Shown one piece after another: positions 27,588 to 36,535 of a stretch of 64,000 bases of DNA. The notes below the pieces were generated by a model, which worked only from the letters and a program-made list of their open reading frames with translations, searched no databases and was not told the DNA's origin. The position numbers were made by a program, and so were the translations under genes. This DNA is from Geomonas paludis. GTDB taxonomy: Bacteria > Desulfobacterota > Desulfuromonadia > Geobacterales > Geobacteraceae. Each line of letters begins with the position of its first letter. Position 1 is the stretch's first letter. The stretch lies in contig NZ_BLXY01000001.1 in assembly GCF_014193585.1 (NCBI RefSeq), positions 230,033 to 294,032 on the forward strand. The letters run 5' to 3'.

Positions 27588-27752
27588 TTTTACTTGGTTC
27601 CTTCTATGGGGTTGATTTCTAGCGCGTGGCTATGCCAGGGATGGTACGTGGGACGGCGCCCGCTAGTCCAGTAAAATCTGACGCGGGCCGTTTTTTCTTG
27701 TGGGCCTGCGCCAGGCTGCACCAGCTGCACGGGTTTGAAACTGCTCTTGATT

Positions 27753-28217
27753 TCAGGCCGGTTTGGAAATTTTTCTCACCGCGAAGCTGTAGCACTGCAG
27801 GTAGGTGAGGATCGTGAGCAGGAAGCTGTAGATGATGACGCTGAGGATGAAGGGATCCGCCGGAGCGGCCAGCGCGAAGATGAAGTAGAAGCCCATCACC
27901 GCGATCTTGGTGACGTCCGCCCACCTCTTTTTCTTGGCGAACTCCTTGGTCTCCTCCTGGGTCGGCACCTTCCCGGCCAGCGAGAGATCGCGCTCGGCCT
28001 CCTTGGAGGCGAACCTGAAGATGGGGTAGAAGAACAGCAGCTGGATCACGAAGGCGTAGATGACGCCGTTCATGAAGCGATGCCCCCTGCCCACGGCCTG
28101 CAGCCGCTGCTGGAAGTTGATGGCGGTATAGATGAGGATGGCGATCAGGCCGAACTGCGCCACGGCAAAAATCTTGATGGTCTTGTTGATCTTCTTCAGG
28201 TCCAGGGTAGCCGCCAT
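27753..28217 (-). CDS. Four-helix membrane protein, unknown
   Basis: 154 aa with four likely membrane helices (about 15-33, 48-66, 101-119, 122-142) and a charged cytoplasmic loop (EAERDLSLAGKVPTQEETKEFAKKKRW). The ATG at 28217 follows AAGGAGAAGAC. I recognise no named family. It stands 165 bases upstream of the FKBP gene on the same strand; no link in function is evident. Confidence 0.75.
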   Translation of the reverse strand: MAATLDLKKINKTIKIFAVAQFGLIAILIYTAINFQQRLQAVGRGHRFMNGVIYAFVIQLLFFYPIFRFASKEAERDLSLAGKVPTQEETKEFAKKKRWADVTKIAVMGFYFIFALAAPADPFILSVIIYSFLLTILTYLQCYSFAVRKISKPA

Positions 28218-28444
28218 GTCTTCTCCTTGTTAGAACGCCTGGCTGCAGCGTTAACTGGGCAATACCATAACAAATAAAATGATGTTATACAACAGAAGAG
28301 TCTGGCGGGACCGATACCTCTTTTTGCATTGAACCCTGCCCGGGAATCTAGTAAGTTGGTGCGACTTCACGCCCGGACATGGCATAAGGTCCGCTGCTTG
28401 TTGTTCTATTGACTACCAGAAGTCCCCGATAAAGGAGCCTTCCC

Positions 28445-29092
28445 ATGGATGTGACGCTCAACGCCGTCGAAGTGAGAGTGCTCGGTTCTTTGATCGAGAA
28501 GGAACTGACCACCCCGGAATACTACCCCCTTTCGCTGAACGCGCTGGTGAACGCGTGCAACCAGAAATCCAACCGCGACCCGGTCACCAGCCTCGACGAA
28601 TCCCAGGTCACCGCTGCCCTGGACAGCCTGCGCTTCAAACAGTTCGCCCTCCTGTCCGGTGCCGGCGGCAGGGTTTCCAAGTACCGTCACGCGCTGGTGG
28701 AGAAGTTCCGCTTCACCCCCGCCGAGCTCGCCCTTTTGTGCGAGCTGATGGTGCGCGGCCCGCAGACCGTGGGGGAACTGAGGACCCGCGGCGAGCGCAT
28801 GCACGCCTTCGCCGACCTGGCCGAGGTGGAGGCGGTACTGCAGGACCTGATGGAGAGGACGCCGCCGCTGGTGACGCGTCTGCCGGTCCAGCCCGGCCGC
28901 AAGGAACCGCGCTACTGCCAGCTGTTTGCCGGCGAGCCGGACCCCACCGAACTGGCGGCAATGGCGGAAGGCGCCAGAGGCGGCGCGGGCGGCGAGCGGA
29001 TCGCGGAACTGGAGCAGGAGGTTGCCGCCCTGCGCGAGGAGGTGGCGGCCCTGCGCCAGACCATCATCGATTTCAGGAAATCATTCGAATAG
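28445..29092 (+). CDS. YceH family protein (DUF480)
   Basis: 215 aa, near the E. coli YceH length. Two winged-helix units: LNAVEVRVLGSLIEKELTTPEYYPLSLNALVNACNQKSNRDP is the very conserved N-terminal signature of DUF480, and a second unit covers about 85-160. The last 35 residues form a heptad coiled coil (ELEQEVAALREEVAALRQ). Function unknown. It sits 11 bases upstream of the DUF2288 gene. Confidence 0.92.
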   Translation: MDVTLNAVEVRVLGSLIEKELTTPEYYPLSLNALVNACNQKSNRDPVTSLDESQVTAALDSLRFKQFALLSGAGGRVSKYRHALVEKFRFTPAELALLCELMVRGPQTVGELRTRGERMHAFADLAEVEAVLQDLMERTPPLVTRLPVQPGRKEPRYCQLFAGEPDPTELAAMAEGARGGAGGERIAELEQEVAALREEVAALRQTIIDFRKSFE

Positions 29093-29103
29093 GAGCTTTA
29101 CAG

Positions 29104-29406
29104 ATGACCGATACCAACGAGGAACTTGCCACCAAGATCGACATCGCCGACTGGCTTTCGCTCAGGGCGCACCTGGAGCGCGGCGGGGTGATCGTGGTGG
29201 ATCCGCTGCTGGAGTTGGCCGAGGTGGGTGCCGCGCTCGCGGCGGACGAGGTGCAGAAGGTGCAGCGCTGGCTCTCGTCGTCGCTTTTGAGCAAGCCGAG
29301 CATCGAGCAGATACAGAAGTGGGATGCGGACAAAGGGAAGATTTTCAACTGCCTGATCATCTCCCCGTATGTGTTGATACAGGAGCCGACCCCGCAAAAC
29401 CCTTAA
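29104..29406 (+). CDS. DUF2288 family protein
   Basis: 100 aa; ATG after AGGAGCTTTACAG. The pattern AHLERGGVIVVDPLLELAEVGAALAADE, W-L-SS and CLIISPYVLIQE matches DUF2288, a small soluble family of unknown function. Co-transcribed with the YceH gene. Confidence 0.85.
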   Translation: MTDTNEELATKIDIADWLSLRAHLERGGVIVVDPLLELAEVGAALAADEVQKVQRWLSSSLLSKPSIEQIQKWDADKGKIFNCLIISPYVLIQEPTPQNP

Positions 29407-29420
29407 TGCGAAGAGGGGAG

Positions 29421-29448
29421 GGGACTGGCTCCGCCAGGTGCCTGTCCC
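29421..29448. repeat. 28-bp dispersed hairpin repeat, copy 3
   Basis: Begins GGGACTGGCTCC and ends GGTGCCTGTCCC, just after the DUF2288 stop. The family members are at 16043 and 22945. Confidence 0.75.
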
Positions 29449-29627
29449 CTTGGCGGCTGAGCTGAAAGGAGCGTTCCCTTTGCTAAAGGGGGGAACGCTG
29501 GGGCAAGTGCAGCGCTTCGTGGCAACATGCCACAATGTTGTATCGGTGATTTGTCGATGTTTTGCCTGCTTTGCGTCTTTGCGACTTTGCGTTAATAGTC
29601 ATTGGTTCAAGCTTACAGGAGGCCGAC

Positions 29628-30350
29628 ATGGAAAAGGAGTACGCCGAAGTCAGCTGCGCGAGCTGCAGCGCGGTGTGGCAGAAGAAGGGGACCACCAACT
29701 GCTGGAGCGGGGATCCCGCCACCGCACCGCCCAGGCCGGGCAACTGCCCTGCCGACCGGCACGCCGAGGTGGTCCGGGAAACGGCGCAGCTGATGAAAGG
29801 GGAGAGCGAGGACGCCAAGATGGCGTTCGTGGCGGCCCGCGTGGAGGGGCTTTGCTACCAGCCCATCCCCGGCAGCGACGCCGTCAACGCGCGCTGGACC
29901 CGCGTCGAGGACACCATCGCCTTCGCCAAGCTCATGGGCTACCAGAGGATTGGCATCGCCACCTGCATCGGCCTGCTGGACGAGAGCGAACGCCTGGTCG
30001 CCATCCTGAAGGCTCAGGGTTTCACCCCCTTCAGCGTCTGCTGCAAGGCGGGGAGTATCGACAAGAAGGAGTTGGGACTGGCGGAGAGCGACAAGGTGCG
30101 CCCCGGTACGTTCGAGCCGGCCTGCAATCCGATCGCGCAGGCGCAGATCTGCAATGATCTCGATACCGACATGAACATGATCGTCGGCCTGTGCGTCGGG
30201 CACGACATGCTCTTCAACAAGTATTCGAAGGCGCCGGTTACCACGTTGGTGGTGAAGGACCGCGTCACCGGCCACAACCCCGCCGCCGTGCTCTACGGCC
30301 AGAACTTCTACTACAAGCGCCTGCAAAAGGGGCCTATGGTCATTGAATGA
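29628..30350 (+). CDS. DUF1847 family Cys-rich protein
   Basis: 240 aa; ATG after AGGAGGCCGAC. Many Cys in spaced motifs: CASC near the start, NCWSG, GNCPAD, CIGLL, CCKAG, ACNPIAQAQICN and the LCVGHDMLFNKYSKAPVTTLVVKDRVTGHNP segment typical of DUF1847. The family is found mainly in anaerobes and is thought to bind metal, without known activity. Its last codons carry the 22-bp repeat that also bounds the inserted gene to the right. Confidence 0.88.
   Translation: MEKEYAEVSCASCSAVWQKKGTTNCWSGDPATAPPRPGNCPADRHAEVVRETAQLMKGESEDAKMAFVAARVEGLCYQPIPGSDAVNARWTRVEDTIAFAKLMGYQRIGIATCIGLLDESERLVAILKAQGFTPFSVCCKAGSIDKKELGLAESDKVRPGTFEPACNPIAQAQICNDLDTDMNMIVGLCVGHDMLFNKYSKAPVTTLVVKDRVTGHNPAAVLYGQNFYYKRLQKGPMVIE
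30320..30341. repeat. 22-bp direct repeat, left boundary of the inserted AlbA_2 gene
   Basis: CCTGCAAAAGGGGCCTATGG plus two more bases, inside the 3' end of the DUF1847 gene. A perfect second copy is at 32407-32428. The two enclose 2.07 kb of lower-GC DNA with one gene. Confidence 0.85.
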
Positions 30351-30438
30351 TTTTGTCCCTATTGATATGACTTGATCGTAAAGTGGTGATCATCGTACTT
30401 ACCGTGAACGGCTGCACACGGCCAGGAGTAATAACTTC

Positions 30439-32094
30439 ATGACTATCCTTTTGCCTCCTAAGGAATCCCTCACTGTCGAGTTCAAAAGTGATCGGGCAAG
30501 GCTTTCCGACAAAGATCTCATAGAGGCCATAGTTTGTCTTGCGAACTCAGAGGGCGGCGATGTTTGGCTCGGCGTGGAGGACGATGGTACACCAACAGGC
30601 CTGCATCCAGACCACCACGTTTTAGATGGCCTTATTGGCTTAGTAGCCTCGCGAACATCACCATCCCTCTCGGTGTCTGTAGTCCCAGTAATGATAAACA
30701 GTATACGTGTTGCATGTATTAAAGTTCCAAAAGCAAGAGGGGAGGTGGCAACCAGCGGAGGAGTTTACTTGCGGAGAAGGCTGAAACACGACGGGACGCC
30801 AGAATGCGCGCCAATGCTACCGCACGATCGGGTGAGCCGCGCGGCAACCTTTGGCCTGATCGACGTTTCGGCTCAGCCGGTTGCAGGCGCGACACTGGGA
30901 GACCTAGACCCTCTAGAAAGAGAACGCTTAAGGCAGGCAATACAGCATTTCGGCGGGGATCGGGTGCTGTTAGAGCTAGACGATGAAGCGCTCGATGGCG
31001 CTCTGGGACTTACTGCACGGCAGCCTGATGGGCAGCGTGTCCCGACATTGACAGGCCTTTTGTTGGTAGGCAGGGAAAGTTCCCTCCGGCAGCTGCTTCC
31101 GACCCATGAGGTTGCCTTCCAGGTGCTTGCTCAACAAGCCGTAAAGTTCAATGAGTTTAGGCGATTTCCTCTCTTAAAAGCTCTTGAGTGGTTGGAGACA
31201 AATTTCCGGCCATACAACCCCGAAGAGGAAATACAAGTGGGACTCTTCAGGGTCCCAGTCCCGAAAGTGGATATGGGTGCCTTTCGCGAAGCAATTGCCA
31301 ATGCCTTGATCCACCGAGACTATCATCGATTGGGTGCAGTGCATGTCCGTCTGGAAGATGATGCTCTAGTCATCAGCAATGCCGGGGGACTTGTTGATGG
31401 AGTTACACTGGCGAATCTTCTGACAACTGAACCTCGTCCCAGGAACCCTGCTCTTGCTGACGCCATGAAACGAATAGGCGTGGTAGAGCGGTCTGGACGA
31501 GGAGTCGACACAATTTACCGTGGTCTCTTGCGTTACGGTCGCTCGGCACCTGATTACACCCGCACCGATTCAGCAAATGTTGTACTACGCCTTCCGACAG
31601 ACAACGCAGACCTAAGTTTTTTAAAACTTGTGGTGGAAGAAGAAAATCGTCGTAGTGCGCCTTTACCAGTGGATAGCCTCATAGGTCTTTCGGCTCTACG
31701 TGAGCACAAGCGAATGGGCGCCGATGAGCTCGCGGGAGTCATTCAACGTGATGTACCGAGTGCAAAAAGGACCTTGGAGGCCTTGGTAGAGGCGGGGTTG
31801 GCAGACGCACACGGAGCGACCAAAAGGTCCCGGACCTATACGTTGTCAGCATCTTTATATCTGGCCGTTGGAAGTAAGGCTGCCTACACGCGCCAGGCAG
31901 GATTTTCCGAAATTCAGCATGAACAAATGGTTCTCAGTTATGTCGGCCAGCATGGGAGAATCAAGCGCGCCGAAGTAATTGAGCTTTGCCGGGTCTCTCC
32001 GGGGCAGGCGTTGAAAATACTTAAACGCCTTGTGGAGCAAGGAAGGCTGGTGCTGCATGGTGAGCGAAAAGGTGCTTATTATATGCTGAGTTGA
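30439..32094 (+). CDS. AlbA_2/Schlafen-type putative DNA-binding ATPase-fold protein
   Basis: 551 aa. The N-terminal AlbA_2 (Schlafen AAA_4-like) domain at about 8-130 shows ESLTVEFKSD, EAIVCLANSEGGDVWLGVEDDG and GGVYLRR. A GHKL-like HATPase_c_4 region follows (FREAIANALIHRDYH, LEDDALVISNAGGL, RNPALADAMKRIGVVERSGRGVDTIYR). Two winged-helix units close it (about 400-470 and 490-551). Proteins of this layout are annotated as RecG-like transcriptional regulators; some Schlafen relatives are RNA nucleases in defence. Codon use and GC are unlike the neighbours. Confidence 0.85.
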   Translation: MTILLPPKESLTVEFKSDRARLSDKDLIEAIVCLANSEGGDVWLGVEDDGTPTGLHPDHHVLDGLIGLVASRTSPSLSVSVVPVMINSIRVACIKVPKARGEVATSGGVYLRRRLKHDGTPECAPMLPHDRVSRAATFGLIDVSAQPVAGATLGDLDPLERERLRQAIQHFGGDRVLLELDDEALDGALGLTARQPDGQRVPTLTGLLLVGRESSLRQLLPTHEVAFQVLAQQAVKFNEFRRFPLLKALEWLETNFRPYNPEEEIQVGLFRVPVPKVDMGAFREAIANALIHRDYHRLGAVHVRLEDDALVISNAGGLVDGVTLANLLTTEPRPRNPALADAMKRIGVVERSGRGVDTIYRGLLRYGRSAPDYTRTDSANVVLRLPTDNADLSFLKLVVEEENRRSAPLPVDSLIGLSALREHKRMGADELAGVIQRDVPSAKRTLEALVEAGLADAHGATKRSRTYTLSASLYLAVGSKAAYTRQAGFSEIQHEQMVLSYVGQHGRIKRAEVIELCRVSPGQALKILKRLVEQGRLVLHGERKGAYYMLS

Positions 32095-32420
32095 TTGTCC
32101 GTTTTTATGGTGTTTTATGATGTTTTATGCATTTTTATGCTTTTTTATACATCTTTATGCACTTTTATACATTTTTATAGGGGTTTTGAATCCTCCCCGA
32201 TGCCGGTCACTTATTACGGGGGTGAATATGGGAGGGCGGAGAACCTGGCGTTTCTTTTAGGTGGGGGGTGCTTATCAATTATAGCTACCATCATCACATG
32301 GGCGAGGTTGCCCTAAAAATCGCGCGCTGTTGCTCCCCATATCCTACCCACAAAATTAAAGTAGAATGCTGAATACATTCAGCAGTTTAGGTGGAAACTC
32401 CTGTTTCCTGCAAAAGGGGC
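32095..32420. other. Intergenic region with eight phased 10-bp T-tract repeats
   Basis: 326 bases without a convincing gene. From 32101 to 32180 eight exact 10-bp units follow consensus NNTTTTATGC (for example TGTTTTATGA, ATTTTTATGC, ACTTTTATAC), directly after the AlbA_2 gene. T-tracts spaced by one helical turn bend DNA strongly. The rest holds no clear element up to the right-hand 22-bp repeat. Confidence 0.8.
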
Positions 32421-32428
32421 CTATGGTC
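32407..32428. repeat. 22-bp direct repeat, right boundary of the inserted AlbA_2 gene
   Basis: Perfect copy of 30320-30341. The following bases (GTTGAGTAA) still match the DUF1847 gene end with two changes, so this looks like a re-created gene end at an integration site. Confidence 0.85.
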
Positions 32429-32624
32429 GTTGAGTAAGTAACCTGGCCTTCAACTCCCACCTGTTTTCCTCGGCAATGAAGACCGGCACCTCCCTCCGCT
32501 GGAAGGGGGGAGGTGCCATTGAAGTCGCCCCCAGCGGCAGCAGCCCTTCGGCAAAGGTCGCCTCGTCCGCAAAGTCCTCGCCGAGGTAGATCCCGTTCTC
32601 CATGTTGAAAAGATATATCTTCAT
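32421..32624 (-). CDS. Small protein, tail-fibre-assembly-like, uncertain
   Basis: 67 aa from the ATG at 32624 with GAGAGG upstream. The layout (MKIYLFNMENGIYLGEDFADE, then ATSMAPPPFQRREVPVFIAEENRW) recalls the N-terminal part of caudovirus tail-fibre assembly proteins: a GEDFADE start, APP, then a W near the end. Its last codons run into the 22-bp repeat, so its C-terminus may have been changed by the insertion. Only a weak family call. Confidence 0.5.
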   Translation of the reverse strand: MKIYLFNMENGIYLGEDFADEATFAEGLLPLGATSMAPPPFQRREVPVFIAEENRWELKARLLTQRP

Positions 32625-32860
32625 GCGCCTCTCCCGCACTGGCTGGATTTTTCCTGATTCCACCTTAGATCTTTGCCTGTAAAGGCAGGATCAAAATGGG
32701 GTGCGAAAGCATCAAGAAAATATCAAGATCACCCGCGCCCCCGTCGCGGCGTCTCCTGTCATTGCGCCGACAGGCCAACCAGAGCGGCCTGCACCCCGCG
32801 CTGACCATCCCTGCCCCACAAACCGCTTGTAATATTCCATGGTCTTGCTAGATTCGACAC

Positions 32861-34432
32861 ATGAGTGTGAATGAGGGGAAGTCCACATTAATCGGGGGAT
32901 CCTTCCGGGAGCGCCTTACCGGCATCCGCGACCTGGGCGCCGTCGGTTACTGCGCCGCCATAGCCATGGTCGCGGCGGCGACGCTTATCTGCAACCAGGC
33001 CCGCCCCTACCTCTCGCCGGTGAACATGGTCATGGGCTACCTGCTGGTGGTGGTCCTGGCGGCGCTCTTCCTGGGGCGGCGCCCCGCCATGCTGAGCGCC
33101 TTGCTGGGCGTGCTCGCCTTCGACTTCTTCTTCGTCCCGCCCCGCTTCTCCTTCAGCGTCGAGGAGAAGGAGTACCTGATGACCTTCTTCGCCCTGTTCA
33201 CGGTCGGCCTGGTGATCAGTTCGCTGGTGGCCAAGGCGCGGGAAAGGCTCGACGCGCTCAGGGTGAGCGAACGGCAGACCACCAGCCTGTACCACCTGAG
33301 CCGCGATCTCGCGGCCGCTACCGACAACGCTGCGCTGGTCAAGGCCGCGGTCGATAATATCCAACAGAGCCTGGGCGGGGAGGTGGCGGTACTCCTGGCC
33401 CGGGAGGGTGAGCTGGAACTGGCGGCGGGGAGCGATGGATTTGCCCCGGAGCCGGACCGGCTGAAAGTGGCACGCTGGGCCTTGCACAGCCGGCGCATGG
33501 CGGGAGCGGGGACCGATGCCCACGCTGGCGACCCTCTCACCTACGTCCCGCTCAAGGCATTGCTGGAGACCCACGGGGTGCTGGTCCTGCGGCTCGACGA
33601 GGATGACATCCTCCACCCGGAGGAGCTGCATCGGCTGTTGAACGCCTACGCCGCGCAGATCGCCATGGCGCTGGAGCGGCTGCGCCTGCTGCAGCAGGCA
33701 CAGGAGACGCGCCTCCTCAAGGAGCGCGAGAACCTGGAGCGGGCCCTGCTCAACTCGATTTCCCACGACCTGCGCACGCCGCTCACCGCCATAACCGGCG
33801 CGCTGAGCGCGGTGCTGGAAGAGGGGGACAAGCTGAACAGCGGGTCCCGCGCGGAACTGCTCGAAACGGCACGAGAGGAGGCCGCGCGCCTGAACCGCTT
33901 CGTCGGCAACCTGCTGGACATGACCCGCCTGGAAGCCGGCGTGCTGCAATTGAAGAAGGAGCCGTGCGACGTGCAGGACCTGATCGGGACGGCGCTGGCC
34001 ACGGTGGAGCCGCGCCTGGCCGGCGTCGCGGTGTCGGTGCGGCTGGCCCCGGAGCTCCCCCTGGTCTCCCTGGACTTCGTGCTGATGCTCCAGGTGCTGG
34101 TGAACCTGCTGGACAATGCCCTCAAGCATGCCGCAGCCGGCGGGGAACTGGAGATTGCGGCCGACGTGGCGGGAGAGCGGCTGGTGCTCGGCGTGGCGGA
34201 CCGGGGGGCGGGCGTCCCCGAGGCGGACCTGCCGCGCATCTTCGAGAAGTTCTACCGCACGCCGGTCCCCGAGGTCGTCGGCGGTACCGGGCTCGGGCTT
34301 TCCATCTGCCGCGGCATCGTCGAGGCGCATGGCGGCGCCATCCGGGCGGAGAACCGGGAGGGAAAGGGATTGAGAATCGTGGTGGAGGTGCCGCTTGGTG
34401 TCGCGGCAGAAGGGAGAGTCGATGAAGGGTGA
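32861..34432 (+). CDS. KdpD-like sensor histidine kinase without the N-terminal KdpD/UspA domains
   Basis: 523 aa. It begins directly with the four-helix DUF4118 membrane domain (about 28-115), then a GAF-like region (125-275), HisKA with the phospho-His in NSISHDLRTPLTAI and an HATPase domain (NLLDNALKHA, FEKFYR, GTGLGLSICRGIV). Full KdpD (about 900 aa) has an additional KdpD and UspA cytoplasmic half that senses K+ and second messengers, missing here. The response regulator overlaps its end. No kdpFABC is present, so control of potassium uptake is unproven. Confidence 0.9.
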   Translation: MSVNEGKSTLIGGSFRERLTGIRDLGAVGYCAAIAMVAAATLICNQARPYLSPVNMVMGYLLVVVLAALFLGRRPAMLSALLGVLAFDFFFVPPRFSFSVEEKEYLMTFFALFTVGLVISSLVAKARERLDALRVSERQTTSLYHLSRDLAAATDNAALVKAAVDNIQQSLGGEVAVLLAREGELELAAGSDGFAPEPDRLKVARWALHSRRMAGAGTDAHAGDPLTYVPLKALLETHGVLVLRLDEDDILHPEELHRLLNAYAAQIAMALERLRLLQQAQETRLLKERENLERALLNSISHDLRTPLTAITGALSAVLEEGDKLNSGSRAELLETAREEAARLNRFVGNLLDMTRLEAGVLQLKKEPCDVQDLIGTALATVEPRLAGVAVSVRLAPELPLVSLDFVLMLQVLVNLLDNALKHAAAGGELEIAADVAGERLVLGVADRGAGVPEADLPRIFEKFYRTPVPEVVGGTGLGLSICRGIVEAHGGAIRAENREGKGLRIVVEVPLGVAAEGRVDEG

Positions 34433-35126
34433 GGAAGCAAAGAGCAACCTGCCGCGGGTGCTGGTGATCGACGACGAGGTGGCCATCCAGCGTTTCCTGA
34501 AGACGGCGCTCGATACCGGCGACTATTCCGTCCACCTCGCCGACACCGCGCATGCCGGCCTGGCCGCTGCGGTGGCGGTGCGCCCCGACGTCATCCTCCT
34601 GGACCTGGGGCTCCCCGACCTGGACGGCATCGAGGTGATCCGGCGCGTGCGCGAGTGGTCCCAGGTCCCCATCATCGTCATTTCGGTGCGCGAGCGCGAG
34701 GCCGAGAAGGTGCAGGCGCTCGATTCCGGTGCCGACGATTACCTCACCAAGCCCTTCGGCATCGGCGAACTGCTGGCCCGGATCAAGGTGGCGCTGCGAC
34801 GCTCGCTGCAGCAGGCGCCGGAGCCGGTGTTCCAGTCGGGCGAACTCCGGGTGGACCTGCCGCACCGCAGGGTGAGCGTGCGCGGCGAAGAGGTGCAGCT
34901 GACGCCCACGGAGTACGAACTGCTCCGGATGCTGGTGACCCATGCCGGCAAGGTGCTCACCCACAGCCAGATCCTCAGGCAGATCTGGGGCGTCGCCTAC
35001 CTGGAGCAGCCTCACGTCCTGCGGGTCAACATCAGTAACCTAAGGCGCAAGATCGAATCCGACGCCTCGCGTCCCCGCTATATCCTCACCGAGGCGGGTG
35101 TCGGTTACCGGCTCCGGTCGGAGTAG
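34422..35126 (+). CDS. kdpE: KdpE-like response regulator, OmpR family
   Basis: 234 aa from the ATG at 34422 after AGGGAGAGTCG, overlapping the kinase gene by 11 bases. Receiver domain with phospho-Asp in ILLDLGLPDLDG and Lys in YLTKPFG, then a winged helix (about 140-230: LTPTEYELLRMLV, LRQIWG, RRKIE, RYILTEAGVGYRL). Similarity to KdpE is high along its length. It should regulate potassium transport genes elsewhere if the kdp link holds. Confidence 0.88.
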   Translation: MKGEEAKSNLPRVLVIDDEVAIQRFLKTALDTGDYSVHLADTAHAGLAAAVAVRPDVILLDLGLPDLDGIEVIRRVREWSQVPIIVISVREREAEKVQALDSGADDYLTKPFGIGELLARIKVALRRSLQQAPEPVFQSGELRVDLPHRRVSVRGEEVQLTPTEYELLRMLVTHAGKVLTHSQILRQIWGVAYLEQPHVLRVNISNLRRKIESDASRPRYILTEAGVGYRLRSE

Positions 35127-35521
35127 CTTCTCTTTCATTGGCTGCGCCGCCGGGCCGTCTTCATTATTTTTGACAGCGCCGCGGCGGATGCCGGCAACGC
35201 CGCGACGGATTTTTGACTTCTCTCCCGACTCCACGGTCCGGGCCACTCGCGTGCCGCCCCTTGACAGCCCCGGCCAAATTTTTTTCCCCGCCTTTACCCG
35301 CATCCACCGTGCCCTGCCCGCACTCGGTAACCGTTTGAAATAATACGAGTTGTCATCGTGATTGCCGCGTCACCGCCGCAGCCGGATCCGCGCAGGGAAA
35401 GGGTGCGCCCGCGCGTCCAGCTCAAAAACGGCACGCATGGTGAAAACAGGGTCTCCCTATCGGCCGCAGTACAAAAAACCGGCAAGAACGCCGGGACCAA
35501 AAACCAGAAGGGGGAAACACC
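35127..35521. other. Intergenic region before flagellin
   Basis: 395 bases between kdpE and the flagellin gene. I see no gene. The flagellin ribosome site is GAAGGGGGAAAC at 35509-35518. I could not find a convincing sigma-28 or sigma-54 promoter; candidates would need mapping. No terminator with a T-run is evident after kdpE. Confidence 0.4.
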
Positions 35522-36340
35522 ATGTCAACCAGCGATATCTCTTTAACAGCAGGAATGAGGACCAACCTCCTCAATCTCCAACAGACCAGCCAGCTCCTGA
35601 ACAGGACCCAGCAGAGGCTCTCTTCCGGCAAGCAGGTCAACAGCGCCCTGGACAACCCGACGAACTATTTTGCAGCGCAGAATGCGAACCAGCGCGCCAG
35701 CGACCTGTCCGACCGCAAGGACGGTATGGCCGAGGCGGTGCAGACGGTTGGCGCCTCCAACGCGGGCATCACGGCCATCACCGGCCTGATCAACGCCGCC
35801 AAAGGTATCGCCCAGTCCGCACTCTCTACCAGCGACACCGGGACCAGGTCCAAACTGGCAACGCAGTACGACACCATCCGGAGCCAGATCGACAACATCT
35901 CGTCCGATTCCGGGTACCGTGGTCTGAACCTGCTGAGCTCGACCAACACTCTGACGGTGAACTTCAACGAGGACGCGAGCTCCAGCCTCAACGTGGTCGG
36001 CTTCCTGGCCAACGCCACAGGCCTGAGCCTCACCGGCGCCAGCGCCGCGTGGGCCACCAACTCGGATATCACTACCGACACGGCCAAGATGGACACCGCG
36101 ATCTCCACGTTGAGGAGCAACACCCAGACCCTGGCGGCAAACCTGAACATCATCACCACCCGCCAGACCTTTACCGACAGCATGATCAGCACGCTGCAAA
36201 CCGGCGCCGACAACCTGACTCTGGCCGATATGAACCAGGAAGGCGCCAACATGCTGATGCTGCAGACTCGCCAGAGCTTGGGCACCACCTCGCTCTCCAT
36301 GTCTTCGCAGGCAGCGCAGTCCGTACTCAAACTCTTCTAA
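35522..36340 (+). CDS. Flagellin, short form
   Basis: 272 aa. Conserved coiled-coil D0/D1 domains at both ends: MRTNLLNLQQTSQLLNRTQQRLSSGKQVNSALDNP at the start and LMLQTRQSLGTTSLSMSSQAAQSVLKLF at the end. The surface-exposed central domain is nearly absent. Secreted by the flagellar type III system and assembled into the filament. No fliD, fliS, flaG or other flagellar gene is nearby, so it is an extra or orphan flagellin. The second residue pattern (MSTSDISLTAGM) differs from the usual MA-x-x-INTN start. Confidence 0.9.
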   Translation: MSTSDISLTAGMRTNLLNLQQTSQLLNRTQQRLSSGKQVNSALDNPTNYFAAQNANQRASDLSDRKDGMAEAVQTVGASNAGITAITGLINAAKGIAQSALSTSDTGTRSKLATQYDTIRSQIDNISSDSGYRGLNLLSSTNTLTVNFNEDASSSLNVVGFLANATGLSLTGASAAWATNSDITTDTAKMDTAISTLRSNTQTLAANLNIITTRQTFTDSMISTLQTGADNLTLADMNQEGANMLMLQTRQSLGTTSLSMSSQAAQSVLKLF

Positions 36341-36347
36341 ACCTCAA

Positions 36348-36387
36348 CCCGGCCCGGTGGGGATCTCCTCGCCGGGCCGGCCCTTTT
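36348..36387 (+). terminator. Rho-independent terminator after flagellin
   Basis: CCGGCCCGG and CCGGGCCGG arms (36349-36357 and 36372-36380) followed by CCCTTTTCC. Confidence 0.75.
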
Positions 36388-36535
36388 CCCGCCCCCGCAC
36401 TGGTGACCGGACGACCGGCACCGGCGCCCCGTAAACAGATCCCTTCGACAAAAAATTGAACTACGACCGTCCCCCGGCGCGCCAGCACCACGGACGGCCC
36501 CGGCCATCTCCTTTGCCGTTATCCGTGTTTTTCAT

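Noticed and set aside
32101-32180. CRISPR array as an explanation of the 10-bp repeats
   Set aside because: Units are contiguous with no spacers and far too short; no cas genes in the window.
32095-32316. 73-aa frame over the T-tract repeats
   Set aside because: Its Phe/Tyr/Met pattern is only the translation of the 10-bp repeats, which are not a multiple of three; no ribosome site.
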